From the NCBI RefSeq assembly GCF_963675165.1, contig NC_087390.1:1817501-1881500 (forward strand): a stretch of 64,000 bases of DNA. The letters are read 5' to 3'. This document shows positions 11,701 to 22,530 of this stretch, one piece after another. The DNA is from Halichondria panicea. Lineage: Eukaryota > Porifera > Demospongiae > Suberitida > Halichondriidae. Position 1 is the stretch's first letter, and every line of letters begins with the position of its first letter. Made by a program: the position numbers and the translations under genes. The notes under the pieces were generated by a model that had not been told where the DNA came from, ran no database searches, and was given only the letters and a program-made list of their open reading frames with translations.

Positions 11701-12656
11701 GGACAAGACTGGAGTGACGTGGAATAAGAGGTTCAAGAAGCAGTTTGGGCCCATTACAAAGGTGTGGTCACTTCCCCAGGGTAGCTATAGTATGACTGTA
11801 AACTTAACTTACTTCGATCCATTATTGTGTATTTATTTGCCAAATATGTGTGATTTTCAATTATTATAAATGTGATATCAAAGTTGCCATTTTATGATAT
11901 AATTATTAACTACTCCCCCACACACACAGTTCCTGGGTAGCTGTCCTGACTTGTTCTCAGTCAATGAATCTAACCTAGTGTCACTGGGTGGAGCCAACAA
12001 GACAGACACACAACAAGGTGTGGTGTGGGGTATGAATCAAGTGATTGGTAAAGATCATTAATGCAACAAAATGACATTGACTCTTAGAGCCACGTACGAC
12101 TGTGTTTCATTAGGGGAATTTATGGATGGATGGATGGCTTAATGAATCTTTTTCTAATTGTCTCTTGCACACAGCTTCCTCTGGTGACAAGTCAGGGGGC
12201 AGTCCCCTTATTGTGAGGGTCAATGTAGAGCAGGCCGTCAATGCTGGGGGTGGGGAGGAGGCGGAGTCACAAGGTACAGCAGGTGACTATCATGCATCTC
12301 AAGTTACCCTTCCCTTCGTTTTTGATTTTTTTCTATAATGGCGAGAGATTTTCAACTACACCCCCCTTCGTTAAATCAATGGTTTGGAACCACTTGTTTT
12401 TTGTAGTCTTAGCATCTTGTTGTACAAACTTGACATTCCTGAAATGTAGTATCCATTTCTTCACTTCTTTCTCCCAGTCTCGACTGAAGGTGGCAGCGTT
12501 GGTGCAGTGAGGGGTGGAGCTAGCGAGGGTGGCCAAGACAAGAAGAATGGTGGGGAAGGGAAGAAAAAACCTGTGAAGAAAGAGTAAGTTAGGCTTCTTA
12601 GTGTACTATAATAATTATCGTCAAGTTTTAGAAAAATGGCATGGAGGGAGAAGTAC

Positions 12657-13066
12657 CGTATTTACTTGATTAAACACCCTCCTTGAATAAACGCCCATCT
12701 CGTTTAAACTCCCAGGGTAAAAGCTCTGTCTTTGTCAATAAACGCCCATCTTAAATAATTGCCCATATATGGGGTGTGGCACTGTGGGTGGAGCTGAAAT
12801 AGCAAATGGAACCCAGTTGCAAGCATGGCAGCATAGAATAATGATACTTTTTATGATGCATCAATGGCAGAGAGAGAGATACCGACACAGAGGGCACTCC
12901 TATGACTTAAATTTAAGCTGAGACAGCAGCCCAAAAAGAGCACAATAACTGCTGCTGTGCAAGAGTTTTAGAGCAGACATAACAATAAACGCCCTCCTGG
13001 ATTAAACGCCCCCTCTAAAGACTTCGATCTGGAATAAACGCCCGGGCGTTTAATCAAGTAAATACA
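12657..13066. mobile_element. MITE with TTTACTTGATTAAACGCC ends, GTAC site, copy 1
   Basis: Inserted in the intron after exon 12 of USP40-A. GTAC flanks both sides (12653-12656, 13067-13070), and copy B has the empty site AAGTACATGTAAAG at about 29730. The interior is rich in AAACGCCC repeats. Two more copies lie downstream of T2 and T4. No ORF. Confidence 0.85.
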
Positions 13067-14097
13067 GTACATGTAAAGGGTGTGTTGTATGTGTCAAACC
13101 TTTAATACCAGATCATGTACTTTATGGCCTGCCCCCTCCCCCTCACAGGTCCCCTCCGGCCCAAGGGCAGTGCTGGTTTGAGTTCAACGACACCCATGTA
13201 TCTCCCATCATGGCCAAACAGATGGAGAAGATGTACCAGGGCAAGCAGAGCGCTTACATGCTCTTCTACAGGAAGAAGGACATGCAAAGACCACCTCAAG
13301 GTATAGGGACTGCTGTGGTTTGCATATCATTATGTTCCCTCTAGAGGTATAATTATACATGTACGTAGGTGCACAGTTTTTCTGGTTTAGAAATGTATTA
13401 TAGTTGTCCTACATGTAGCCTATATGTTTTTGAGCATTGTAAATAACCAGGGTGATCAGTATAAACTGTGTATGCATGTGTATACGTCCCTGTACATAAT
13501 TATGCTCTTTCACACTTCACAGCGCTAGGCAACAAATTGTTTGGTGTTCCTGAGATATTTCAAGTGGAGGTGGCCCGGGCTAACACAATACTGGACCAGG
13601 AGAGGTGAGGGTAGTGAGGGTGTGGCCAACCACACCTCTTCACGAGTTGACTCAATATAGATATACACTGTGTCGTATGTTAGGAGTGTCATGTATTACG
13701 TATGTGTAATGGCCAGTCTGCTTGTTTCGGGTCATAGTAAAGATAGAGCTTGTGAATAGTAGAGAGAGAGACAGAGAAAACTATCTGTGTGGTTGCAGTT
13801 GTATGTGTATTTATGCCAGGTTACCTAAAGGCACAGGTGCTCCTTGAATTCATTTAAGTGCATGGTCAAACTAATTGTTATTGTGCTTCCACGTACGTAT
13901 AATTATGCTCTCTATCCTATAGAGTAAATGAATTATTCAGTGATTAGTCTAAGAGATTTTTATTGTGGCCATACATTTTTGTATTAATTAAACTTTTCAG
14001 GTATGAGTATGACATCGCCATCAACACACTTCAACTTATCATTCATTTCTCACTGGAGTTTGTGCTGGCCAACGGAGCACTGCAAAGAATTGACGAG

Positions 14098-15829
14098 GTG
14101 GGTTTGGTTTATAATTACATACCTGTACAGTGGCTTTAAATAGAAGCACCTCTATTAAAAATCTCACAAGCACCACAGTGCTTAAGTTTGCTTCGGTCAA
14201 AAAGTAGATAAGAGAAAAAGTAGAGACTCATATGATCTTCACGATAGAAGTGTAGAGCTATGATCACAGAACTTTAGTGATACATGTATATATATGACAT
14301 TGTGCTTTTCCTGTCAATGATTAAAAAAAGGGACAGATATGCATAGAGGTCAGAGTTCACAATAACTGCACATTTACAGCTCTCTTCCATGGTAGCTTTA
14401 TAACCAATAGGTAGCGCTTTAGTGCAAGGCAAACTCACTACATACATTTTGTGCGAACAGATGGTACTTGCTATAATTATACAAACGATTCTGAAGAGAC
14501 TGCAACAGCCTCGAGGCATAATCAGGACACTCAACCAAGGTCCAAATCAATAGAAGCATATAGAAATTAAACCCTTAAATTATGTAGGACACCACCGTCA
14601 ACAAAATGTCCATATCCTAAATTTAGACATTCACTGCGTGCATACATGCACATACTCTGCAACATGATTGTTAAATTAAAAATCGCCAATTATATATAAT
14701 TATATACAGTACCCATCAATAAAAGTTCCCATTCTGTTTGCGTAAAACACACCGTTCTTGTTTAAATGCATCAAAAAAACGCCCAATAAACGCATTGTAA
14801 TATGCAAAACGCTACCGTTTTCACGCATGTGCAGAAAATTGCTGAGTAAGCAGATTCGTTAATTTGTGATCGTGTGTACAGTGTAGCTACATGTAGGTAG
14901 CTTGTGTACTACAGTATAGCTGATTGTCTAGCGTTTTAATCCTTTTAGTTAGCCTTTTTAGTGCACCGTTTATCCCGTTGTTCTTGGTCTCGCATCAGCC
15001 CCAAGACTAAGTTGCCCTCCGTACAAGTTATCTGTGACCTGGAATGACCGTTTTTGAAGACCATTGTCTCTTTTCCAGTGCTGTATCAGTATGTCTGACT
15101 GTCTGCGTACTTTATAATAGCTAGCTCATTTGTACGGTATCATTGTGTAATTTTTCATAATGACGTCACCGTTTTAATTTATAATGAGGGAAGTGGTTGG
15201 TCGATGCAATCGGTTTAACGCTACCGTTTATACGTGCGTTTTAAGAAACAGAACGGGAACTTTTTATTGATGGGTACTGTACTTCAATTCCTTCCAAATA
15301 CACCTGCTGAGTATAATAATATTATTTACTATACCTCTGACATTCACTGTATGAATGGTATATAGAGCTGGGTGTTTGTTTTAACAAGGAGAGCGTTTTA
15401 TTATGAGCATTTTATCCACAGCAAATGTTATTTGATCGATACAATGCATGTTGTATGTAACACGAACGTGAGGTGGACATGTACTGCTAATGTTTGTTTT
15501 CATTATTTGCATTCATGTAAACAGTTTATCAAGGGACACTTATTGTTTGATGAGTTTTAACGAATAGTACAAATACTGAAACCTACTCACTTTTAATAGC
15601 AACGTGATTCATGGCCATTTAGGGATTGTAGTTATGTTCCACTATTATTACATGTATGAACCAACATTTTAGATAATTGCACAAGTGTGTGTCCGTGCAA
15701 GAGAATAGTTCACTCAGAAATGCAATAGAAACTGTTGGCACTAGATATTTTCTGCTAGCTATAGTACCTAGTTACAGTATAGTGTATAGCAACCATTCCT
15801 ATACATGCATGCATGTGTGTATGTGTTCA
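14098..15829 (+). other. Intron start and T1 upstream region
   Basis: Gene-free start of the large USP40-A intron. Apart from the MITE at 14707-15281 I see only AT-rich sequence. A stretch at 15362-15560 resembles the region ahead of the other transporter copies, but no TATA or CCAAT arrangement like those before T2 and T4 is evident. Confidence 0.5.
14707..15281. mobile_element. MITE with ATCAATAAAAAGTTCCCG ends, copy 2
   Basis: The ends read ACCCATCAATAAAAGTTCCC and its near complement at 15250-15281. The interior matches the element at 4939-5550 in inverted orientation. It lies in the USP40-A intron upstream of T1. No ORF. Confidence 0.8.
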
Positions 15830-17398
15830 ATGAGACAAACGAACTCTACGAATGGAGGCAGCCCTCTGGTATCAAGGAATGGCTGCAGGTGCAAGTACAG
15901 AGTGAGGTGGTTCTATTCCAAGGGAGCCTTTCTCGTTCTGGTCTGGGTTATGTTGTTGACTATGGCCTGTCTATCAGTGTCTCACGTGTTACATGTGTTT
16001 CGTCAACGATCTGTTGTCGATTTTGTAATTCCAAAATGGGTATTTGCTATCCCAGTTGTGTTTGGTTTGTTGGGAGCTGTTTTCTCAGGATGGCTAGCCG
16101 ACGCTAAGCTGGGGAACTACAAAGTGATGAAATACAGTTTTGTACTGTTATTCTTCCTTTGTTTGCTTTTTAGTGCATTCACCCTAGTTCCTGACATTAC
16201 ACATTACGTGTATGTTACGAGTGTCTTGTATTGCATAGGCGGGAGTCTGTTTCTAGTAGTTGTAGTAGCATGCTTTGTTACCTCACTACAACTAGGCCTG
16301 GATCAGATGCCTGATGCTTCATCTTCCAATATCACTAGTTTTATTGCCTGGTTCGTATTCAGTATCTATGCTGGTGTTTGGATCCCTTATGTTGTCAATT
16401 TGCTAATTACATTAGATATAACTTTGTGCAGCAGTCAATCACCATACTGGGTTATCCAACTGTACAGTTTGCTGCCACCATTGTGTATGAGTGTTGTTCT
16501 TATCTTTGACTTTCTCCTAGCTAAGAAATGGCTTGTAATTGAGCCAAAGTCACCTCAATCCCTCAAAACCATCTACCGTGTTCTCAAGTTTGCAGCTAAG
16601 CACAAAGCTCCCCTCAATCGCAGTGCTCTCACATACTGGGAGGAAGACGTACCTTCAAGAATGGACCTAGGAAAGTCGAGATACGGTGGACCATTCACTA
16701 CAGAGCAAGTTGAAGATGTGAAGACCATCTTACGTTTGTTACCCCTCTGCTTAACGCTATGGCTTCTCTGGTGCTCACTTGCACTCTTTCATCCACCATC
16801 TTATGCTATTTTTTATTCTCCTGACTGGAATTGTTACGTTTCAAGGCTTCTGCCCTTGTTCACATATCACTTTTACTGGTGTGGAATGGTTTGGACTGTC
16901 TTTTATGAGTTTGTGCTATACCCAGTGATACGTAACAAACTTCCCAGCATTATTAGAAGAATTGGGACAATTTCTCTCCTTATCACGGTTGTCAGTATTG
17001 TGTTTCTAATTCTGAAACTACTACAAAACAATTACGGTGATTTAGTTGAAATCAAGTATGTTACAATCGTCTTTAATTCAATTTCTAGAGGATTGCTCAC
17101 AATGTTGCTTTTTAGCGCCATGATGGAATTAGTTTGTGCTCAAGCTCCATACAACATGAGAGGATTGTTTGAAGGGTGTATGGTGTTGGTGTTGTTATCA
17201 TCTCTTAGTATTGGCACAATTTCTCCATCGAACATCACCCTAACAATGTGTGGGGTTGGAGTAGGTATCAGTCTGCTGGGATTCATCCTGTACTGCCTCC
17301 TGGCTCGCTGGTACAAGAGGAGAGTTAGAGACGAGGACTACAATGCACACAGAGTGGTGGAGGAGGTCTATGATCGATACTTGTCAGCTCAGCATTGA
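15830..17398 (+). CDS. SLC15/POT-like transporter T1, intact, intronless
   Basis: A 522-residue multi-pass membrane protein. The frame is open upstream to 15677, but the start is placed at MRQTNST because all five copies share it. Support for the proton-coupled oligopeptide transporter family: GAVFSGWLADAKLGNY early (motif G-x-L-A-D-x-x-L-G), LGLDQMPDASSSNITSFIAW in the middle (matching the GADQF/SFFNWF motif), and AQAPYNMRGLFEG late (matching SQAP-x-SMRG). The long central loop has YWEEDVPSR and YGGPFTTEQVEDVK. The ExxER motif that POT proteins use in helix 1 is not seen. The gene lies in the sense direction in the exon-15/16 intron of USP40-A. Substrate is unknown; a peptide or amino-acid-like solute would be the default guess. 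Confidence 0.75.
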   Translation: MRQTNSTNGGSPLVSRNGCRCKYRVRWFYSKGAFLVLVWVMLLTMACLSVSHVLHVFRQRSVVDFVIPKWVFAIPVVFGLLGAVFSGWLADAKLGNYKVMKYSFVLLFFLCLLFSAFTLVPDITHYVYVTSVLYCIGGSLFLVVVVACFVTSLQLGLDQMPDASSSNITSFIAWFVFSIYAGVWIPYVVNLLITLDITLCSSQSPYWVIQLYSLLPPLCMSVVLIFDFLLAKKWLVIEPKSPQSLKTIYRVLKFAAKHKAPLNRSALTYWEEDVPSRMDLGKSRYGGPFTTEQVEDVKTILRLLPLCLTLWLLWCSLALFHPPSYAIFYSPDWNCYVSRLLPLFTYHFYWCGMVWTVFYEFVLYPVIRNKLPSIIRRIGTISLLITVVSIVFLILKLLQNNYGDLVEIKYVTIVFNSISRGLLTMLLFSAMMELVCAQAPYNMRGLFEGCMVLVLLSSLSIGTISPSNITLTMCGVGVGISLLGFILYCLLARWYKRRVRDEDYNAHRVVEEVYDRYLSAQH

Positions 17399-17709
17399 TT
17401 GAATTTAGTTTCGTTATACTGTCATTTTGTTGATCATGCATGCATGTTCAGAACAATGGTCGTGTTTTAGCTATACGTTGATGTAACCATGCAATTTGTA
17501 TTGGTAAGTGTTTGCACACATAATCAGTTACTCATTCTTTTACAGTGTTATACATGCAAGTTGTCAATGGATACCAGTCTTTTCAGCTTGTAGCACCTCT
17601 TATAGTCAGGACTTAACCATGCAAGTCCCAATTAACTCACATAGAAATTAACCCCTTGAAATAAGGACACCCTCGATATTCTGTCCATACATGTATATAA
17701 TTATAATTA

Positions 17710-17772
17710 CAGTGAAACCTCTAAATTTAGGACCTATATATTATATAGGTCCTAAATTTAGAGGTTTCACTG
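17710..17772. repeat. 63-bp near-perfect hairpin at a TA site
   Basis: CAGTGAAACCTCTAAATTTA is followed within a few bases by its reverse complement, flanked by TA on both sides. This fits a minimal Tc1/mariner-type MITE with almost no loop. Confidence 0.8.
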
Positions 17773-18346
17773 TACTCATAGACGAACGAGCATATATATA
17801 GCGGTGTATATTTGGTGAATCCGGTGAGGATTGCCTATGTTTCCTAGTAATGCGTGATCAATAGAATGCCATGCAGCATGATCTTCAAATTAGAAATAGC
17901 CATTCAGCCATGATTATAATGCTTGCCAAATACACCGTAAATTACTTTTTTTTATCTGTCAGTTTCATTTTTCCATTGTATTCACTGTATTTGGTTTGTT
18001 TTTGACACGAGCTTAACTTTCTACCATACAGATATGTACCAATAACTTTTGTTTTTTATTTGCACAAACGTATACATATTATTTTTGATTCCATCATTCT
18101 TCGGTATGCAGTATAATTATGCAAACAAATTGTCAATAGACACTCATTGTTTGATGATGTTTGTGTTTGTATAGTTTGTATAGTACAATAATTGTTATAC
18201 TTATAGATCTGTAACTTATGATTGATGGCATGTACAAATACTGAGACTGACTCATGATCATTTAGGGGACGGTCCACTATGTTGTTGGTTAAATATACGA
18301 ACCGCTCATGCAGCAATCATCCCAGTTTTATTTTTCGCGTTAACTG

Positions 18347-18690
18347 CTTTGTGCTATTGATACGTAACAAGCTTCCCGGGCATCCTTAGAAAAATCGGAA
18401 TCATTTCTCCTCATCACGGCTCTCAATATTGTGTTTCTGATTCTGGAACTAGTATAGTACTAGTACGGTAATTTAGTGGCAGTCGATTATGTCAGTGACA
18501 TTATACATTCATTTTCTCAGGGTTTGTTCACAATGTTGCTTATACTAGCAACATGTTGCAGTTACTTTGTGTGCTCAAGCCCTAAACATAATGAGAGAAT
18601 TGTTTGGAGGTTGGATGACACTTGTTGATTTATTCTTTATCTTTGGCGAGATTTTTCCACCGAACATCACATTAGAATTATGGGGTTAGG
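18347..18690 (+). pseudogene. Decayed transporter C-terminal fragment
   Basis: Sequence from TGTGCTATTGATACGTAACA onward aligns with the last third of the transporter copies (compare 21000-21260). It includes recognisable TTGTTTGGAGG and TTTTTCCACCGAACATCACA, but carries several indels and stops. It ends before the conserved C terminus. It is an old copy between T1 and T2. Confidence 0.7.
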
Positions 18691-18713
18691 TGTGGTATGT
18701 CTGACTTATATAC

Positions 18714-18738
18714 CACGTGACCGCAGCACTATAAAAGG
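18714..18738 (+). promoter_or_regulatory. E-box and TATA box
   Basis: CACGTG at 18714-18719 is followed by TATAAAAGG at 18730-18738, a canonical-looking core promoter. It is 58 bp before the ATG of the small frame at 18796. It could belong to a gene or to a retroelement terminal repeat. Confidence 0.45.
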
Positions 18739-18795
18739 ACCTCCCCCTAGCAACTTCAATCCATTCATGGTGTAGACTGCAAAAAGAGCAAGACT

Positions 18796-18951
18796 ATGCC
18801 GGATTTTTTAGCCGTCAAAGAGCTAGTTGAGCAGCACGTCGACTCCTACAGATACTCAAGAGCCTCTTTGGTCCAAGCGTTGGCCATTAGACGTCTCTTA
18901 CTAGAGTTGCAAGCTTTCTTGGTATCTAAACCACGCCCATGCACCCATTGA
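18796..18951 (+). CDS. Hypothetical 51-residue ORF or first exon
   Basis: The frame starts MPDFLAVKELVEQHVDSYRY and continues as a charged, leucine-rich, probably helical peptide to a stop at 18949-18951. A possible splice donor (TTGGTATCT) lies at 18921, so it could be the first exon of a longer product. It sits 58 bp after a good TATA box between transporter copies, and I see no second copy in the other units. I do not recognise the family. A chance frame or an LTR-internal frame remains possible. Confidence 0.3.
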   Translation: MPDFLAVKELVEQHVDSYRYSRASLVQALAIRRLLLELQAFLVSKPRPCTH

Positions 18952-19469
18952 GTCTTAGCCATCTTGTTAGAGAGCAGCTTCCATGTTTCTGCCGTTGCTT
19001 TGGAGTCTTAGTACCGTCAATCATGACTTCTTTCTCTTTGCTTACTTTCTTGAACAAATAATAACACCTTTGAAAACTGTGCATGCCTGGGGCTTATGTT
19101 GTTACCCGAGGCGCGCATGGGCGGCCACGGGTATAGTAGTCTGTTGGTTTGTTTGTTTGTGTATTCTGAATCTACTCACCGGATATCACATGCAGCACTG
19201 CGTTTACAGCATGGATAGCCTTCACACAACAAGTTATTATTTTAATAGTGACAGATTTTGATATTTGTATATCTATAGAGTACCACTACCTGTTCTCAAA
19301 TGTTTCAGCATGTCTCTCTCTCTGTAGTCTGGTTTAGTTATGAGTTGCTGTGCTAGACAGCTCAGTCACTACCTGGTACCTAGTTCTTCTGGTTTCTTTG
19401 TAATCATGTCACCAGCCGAGGGTTTGCACTTTAGTGCTCTAGTTTTTCTATGTATCACACAGCTGTTGA

Positions 19470-19510
19470 CCAATGAGATTAATTAGTGGTGATGTAAGTA
19501 TGGTATAAAG
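19470..19510 (+). promoter_or_regulatory. CCAAT, CRE-like and TATA cluster upstream of T2
   Basis: CCAAT at 19470-19474, TGATGTAA at 19490-19497 and TATAAAG at 19504-19510 lie about 350 bp before the T2 start. The same order and spacing occurs before T4 (31827-31867), where the middle site is TGACGTAA. T1, T3 and T5 lack it. Candidate shared promoter. Confidence 0.45.
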
Positions 19511-19860
19511 TCAATTATTCTTTCTCATGCAGTATTGTTGTATACATGCAATTTGTCAATGGACACCAGTCCTTTCATTATCTTTGAGCTTGTGTTACAA
19601 TTGTTGACATGTACAAATACTGAAGCTATACATTCTTAATAGCAACATGACCATTTGGGAGAAATCTTATAATTATAATAATTATGCCAGCTTTTAGATT
19701 ATACATGTATAGGTGTGCTGTATACAAGAATAGTGAATAGTTCACTGAGGATTGCAGTGACTAGATATTTGCTCTCAAATTACTGTTACAGTATATACCT
19801 AGTTACAGTATCTCTGTAATTATAGTGTTTAGCAACAGTCGCTGCATGTGCATGTCTGTT

Positions 19861-21408
19861 ATGAGACAAACTAACTCTACGAATGGAGGCAGTTCTCTGG
19901 TATCAAGGAATGGCTGCAAGTGCAAGTACAGAGTCAGGTGGTTCTATTCCAAGGGAGCCTTTCTTGTTCTGGTTTGGGTTATACTGATGACTATAGCTTG
20001 TGTATCAGTGTATCATGTGTTCCATCAACGATCTGATGTCAAATTTGTCATTTCAAAATGGCTACTTGCTATCCCAATTGTGTTTGGTTTGTTGGGAGCT
20101 GTTTTCTCAGGATGGCTAGCCGACGCTAAGCTGGGGAACTACAGAGTGATGAAATACAGTTTTGTACTGTTATTCTTCCTTTATTTGCTTTCTAGTGCCT
20201 TCACCCTAGTTCCTGACATTGCACAATACGTGTATGTTGTGAGTGTCTTATATTGCATAGGTGGGAGTCTCTTTCTAATAGCTGTGGTAGCATGCTTGGC
20301 TACCTCACTACAACTAGGCCTGGATCAGATGCCTGATGCTTCATCTTCCAATATCACTAGTTTTATTGCTTGGTTCATATTCAGTATCTATGCTGGTGCT
20401 TGGATCCCTTTTGTTGCCGATTTGCCCATTACATCAGATACTTCGTTTAATAGTCACTTGCCATACTGGGTTGTCCAACTGTACAGTTTGCTGCCACCTT
20501 TGTGTATGAGTATTGTTCTTATTCTTGACTTCCTCCTAACTAAGAAATGCCTTATAATTGAACCAAAGTCACCTCAGTCCCTCAAAACTATGTACCATGT
20601 TCTCAAGTTTGCTGTCAAGCACAAAGCTCCCCTCAATCGTAGTGCTCTCACATACTGGGAGGAAGACGTACCTTCAAGAATGAACCTGGGAAAGGCGAGA
20701 TACGGTGGACCATTCACTACAGAGCAAGTTGAAGATGTGAAGACCATCCTACGTTTGTTACCCCTTTGCTTAACGCTATGGATTCTTGGGTGCTCACTTG
20801 CACTCTTCCATCCAGTAACTTATGCTAGTGTTTATCCCCCTGATTGGAATTGTTATGTTTCAAGGCTTCTGGCCTTGTTCACATATCACCGATACTGGTG
20901 TGGTATGGTTTGGACTGTCTTTTATGAGCTTGTGCTATACCCAGTGATACGTAAGTGGCTTCCCAGCATTATTAGAAGAATTGGGATAATTTCTTTCTTC
21001 ATCACGGCTCTCAGTATTGTGTTTCTAATTCTGGAACTATTACAAAACAATTACGGTGATTTAGTTGCAATCATAATCGTCTTAAATTCCATCTCTAGAG
21101 GTTTGCTCCCTATGTTACTTTTTAGTACCATGATAGAGCTAGTTTGTGCTCAAGCTCCATACAACATGAGAGGATTGTTTGGAGGGTGTATGGTGTTGGT
21201 GTTGCTATCTGCTCTTGTTATTGGCGAGATTTTCCCACCGAATAACACATTAACAATATATGGGGTTAGAGTAGGCATCAGTCTTCTTGGATTCATCCTG
21301 TACTGCCTCCTGGCTCGCTGTTACAAGAGAAGAGTTAGAGACGAGGACTACAATGCACACAGAGTGGTGGAGGAAGTTTATGATCGATACTTGTCAGCTC
21401 AGCATTGA
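19861..21408 (+). CDS. SLC15/POT-like transporter T2, intact, intronless
   Basis: 515 residues. Family motifs: GAVFSGWLADAKLGNY (80-94), LGLDQM with SFIAWF (152-172), and CAQAPYNMRGLFGG (429-442). The cytoplasmic-type loop 240-295 (HKAPLNRSALTYWEEDVPSR, GGPFTTEQVEDVK) is nearly identical to T1 and T4. Differences cluster in probable extracellular loops near 185-203, 316-331 and 455-468. Relative to T1 and T4 it has a three-residue in-frame loss near residue 404. It ends with the shared tail RVVEEVYDRYLSAQH. Nested in the large USP40-A intron, with a likely own promoter at 19470-19510. Proton-coupled solute uptake is expected from the family; substrate unknown. Confidence 0.75.
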   Translation: MRQTNSTNGGSSLVSRNGCKCKYRVRWFYSKGAFLVLVWVILMTIACVSVYHVFHQRSDVKFVISKWLLAIPIVFGLLGAVFSGWLADAKLGNYRVMKYSFVLLFFLYLLSSAFTLVPDIAQYVYVVSVLYCIGGSLFLIAVVACLATSLQLGLDQMPDASSSNITSFIAWFIFSIYAGAWIPFVADLPITSDTSFNSHLPYWVVQLYSLLPPLCMSIVLILDFLLTKKCLIIEPKSPQSLKTMYHVLKFAVKHKAPLNRSALTYWEEDVPSRMNLGKARYGGPFTTEQVEDVKTILRLLPLCLTLWILGCSLALFHPVTYASVYPPDWNCYVSRLLALFTYHRYWCGMVWTVFYELVLYPVIRKWLPSIIRRIGIISFFITALSIVFLILELLQNNYGDLVAIIIVLNSISRGLLPMLLFSTMIELVCAQAPYNMRGLFGGCMVLVLLSALVIGEIFPPNNTLTIYGVRVGISLLGFILYCLLARCYKRRVRDEDYNAHRVVEEVYDRYLSAQH

Positions 21409-21544
21409 CTATATAGTTTCAGTTTTTAGTTCTGTTTAATTACATACATCTGACTATTTAAATACCAATGTACAACATGTGCATGTAGTAGTGCGCTTTA
21501 GTGTATCGTTTTTGTGACATTTATATACGTATCAATCTATGTAC

Positions 21545-21979
21545 CGTATTTACTTGATTAAACGCCCTCCATGAATAAACAACACCCATCTCGTTTAAAC
21601 GCCCAGGGTAAAAGCTCTGTCTTTGTTAATAAACGCCCATCTTAAATAATCGCCCATGTATGGGGCGTGGCACTGTGGGTAGAGCTGAAAGAGGACCTGG
21701 AACCCAGTTGCAAGCGTGGCAGCATAGAATAAAAATACTTTTTTATGATTCATCGATGGCAGAGAGAGAGATACCGACACAGAGGGCACTCCTATGACTT
21801 AAATTTAAGCTGAGAAATAGATTTAAGCTGAGACAGCAGCCCAAGAAGAGCACAATAACTGCTGCTGTGCAAGAGTTTTGGAGGAGACATACCTGGATTA
21901 AATGCCCTCCTCGTTTAAACGCCCCCTCTAAAGACTTCCATCTGAAATAAACGCCCGGGCGTTTAATCAAGTGAATACA
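21545..21979. mobile_element. MITE with TTTACTTGATTAAACGCC ends, GTAC site, copy 2
   Basis: Flanked by GTAC at 21541-21544 and 21980-21983. The interior matches 12657-13066. It lies about 130 bp downstream of T2. Confidence 0.85.
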
Positions 21980-22530
21980 GTACATAAATAGGATTTTGAA
22001 GTAGAGGGGGAAATAAGAAAAGTAACTATAGAAAATGTTGCTAAAAAAAAGGTCAATCGTTAATTTCAATACCCTGCATTTAGACCCCAACTAGTACCTG
22101 GATGCAAATTTTAGGGGGGGAGGGTATCCCCCTTTCCCCTGTATGACACCCTGATATTATTATATTCTTCCACATTTATTTTGTATACGTGCAACTTGTC
22201 AATGGACACCAGTCCTTTCATTATCTTTGAGCTTGTATTAACAGTTTATGGGATGTACAAATACTGAAACTATACTGTCCTTTCATTATCTTTGAGCTTG
22301 TATGTACAAATACAACTACATTCATAGCAACATGAACATTTGGGAGAAATCTGTTGATCTATATAAGTTTTTAGATTGTACAGTTGTGTGTCTGCAAAAA
22401 TAGTGAATAGTGCACTGAGAATTGCATAAACTGTTGCCAATAGATAATTATATATCACTCTCAGTTACTGTATATACCAGTATCGCTAGTGTTTAGCAAC
22501 AGTCGCTGCATGTGCATGTGTGTGTCGATT

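Noticed and set aside
11228-11869. 213-codon open frame
   Set aside because: It runs through introns and out of phase across USP40-A exons 8 and 9; the spliced frame explains the conservation.
18983-19261. 92-codon frame upstream of T2
   Set aside because: No homology that I recognise, no conserved counterpart in the other units, and hydrophobic by composition only.
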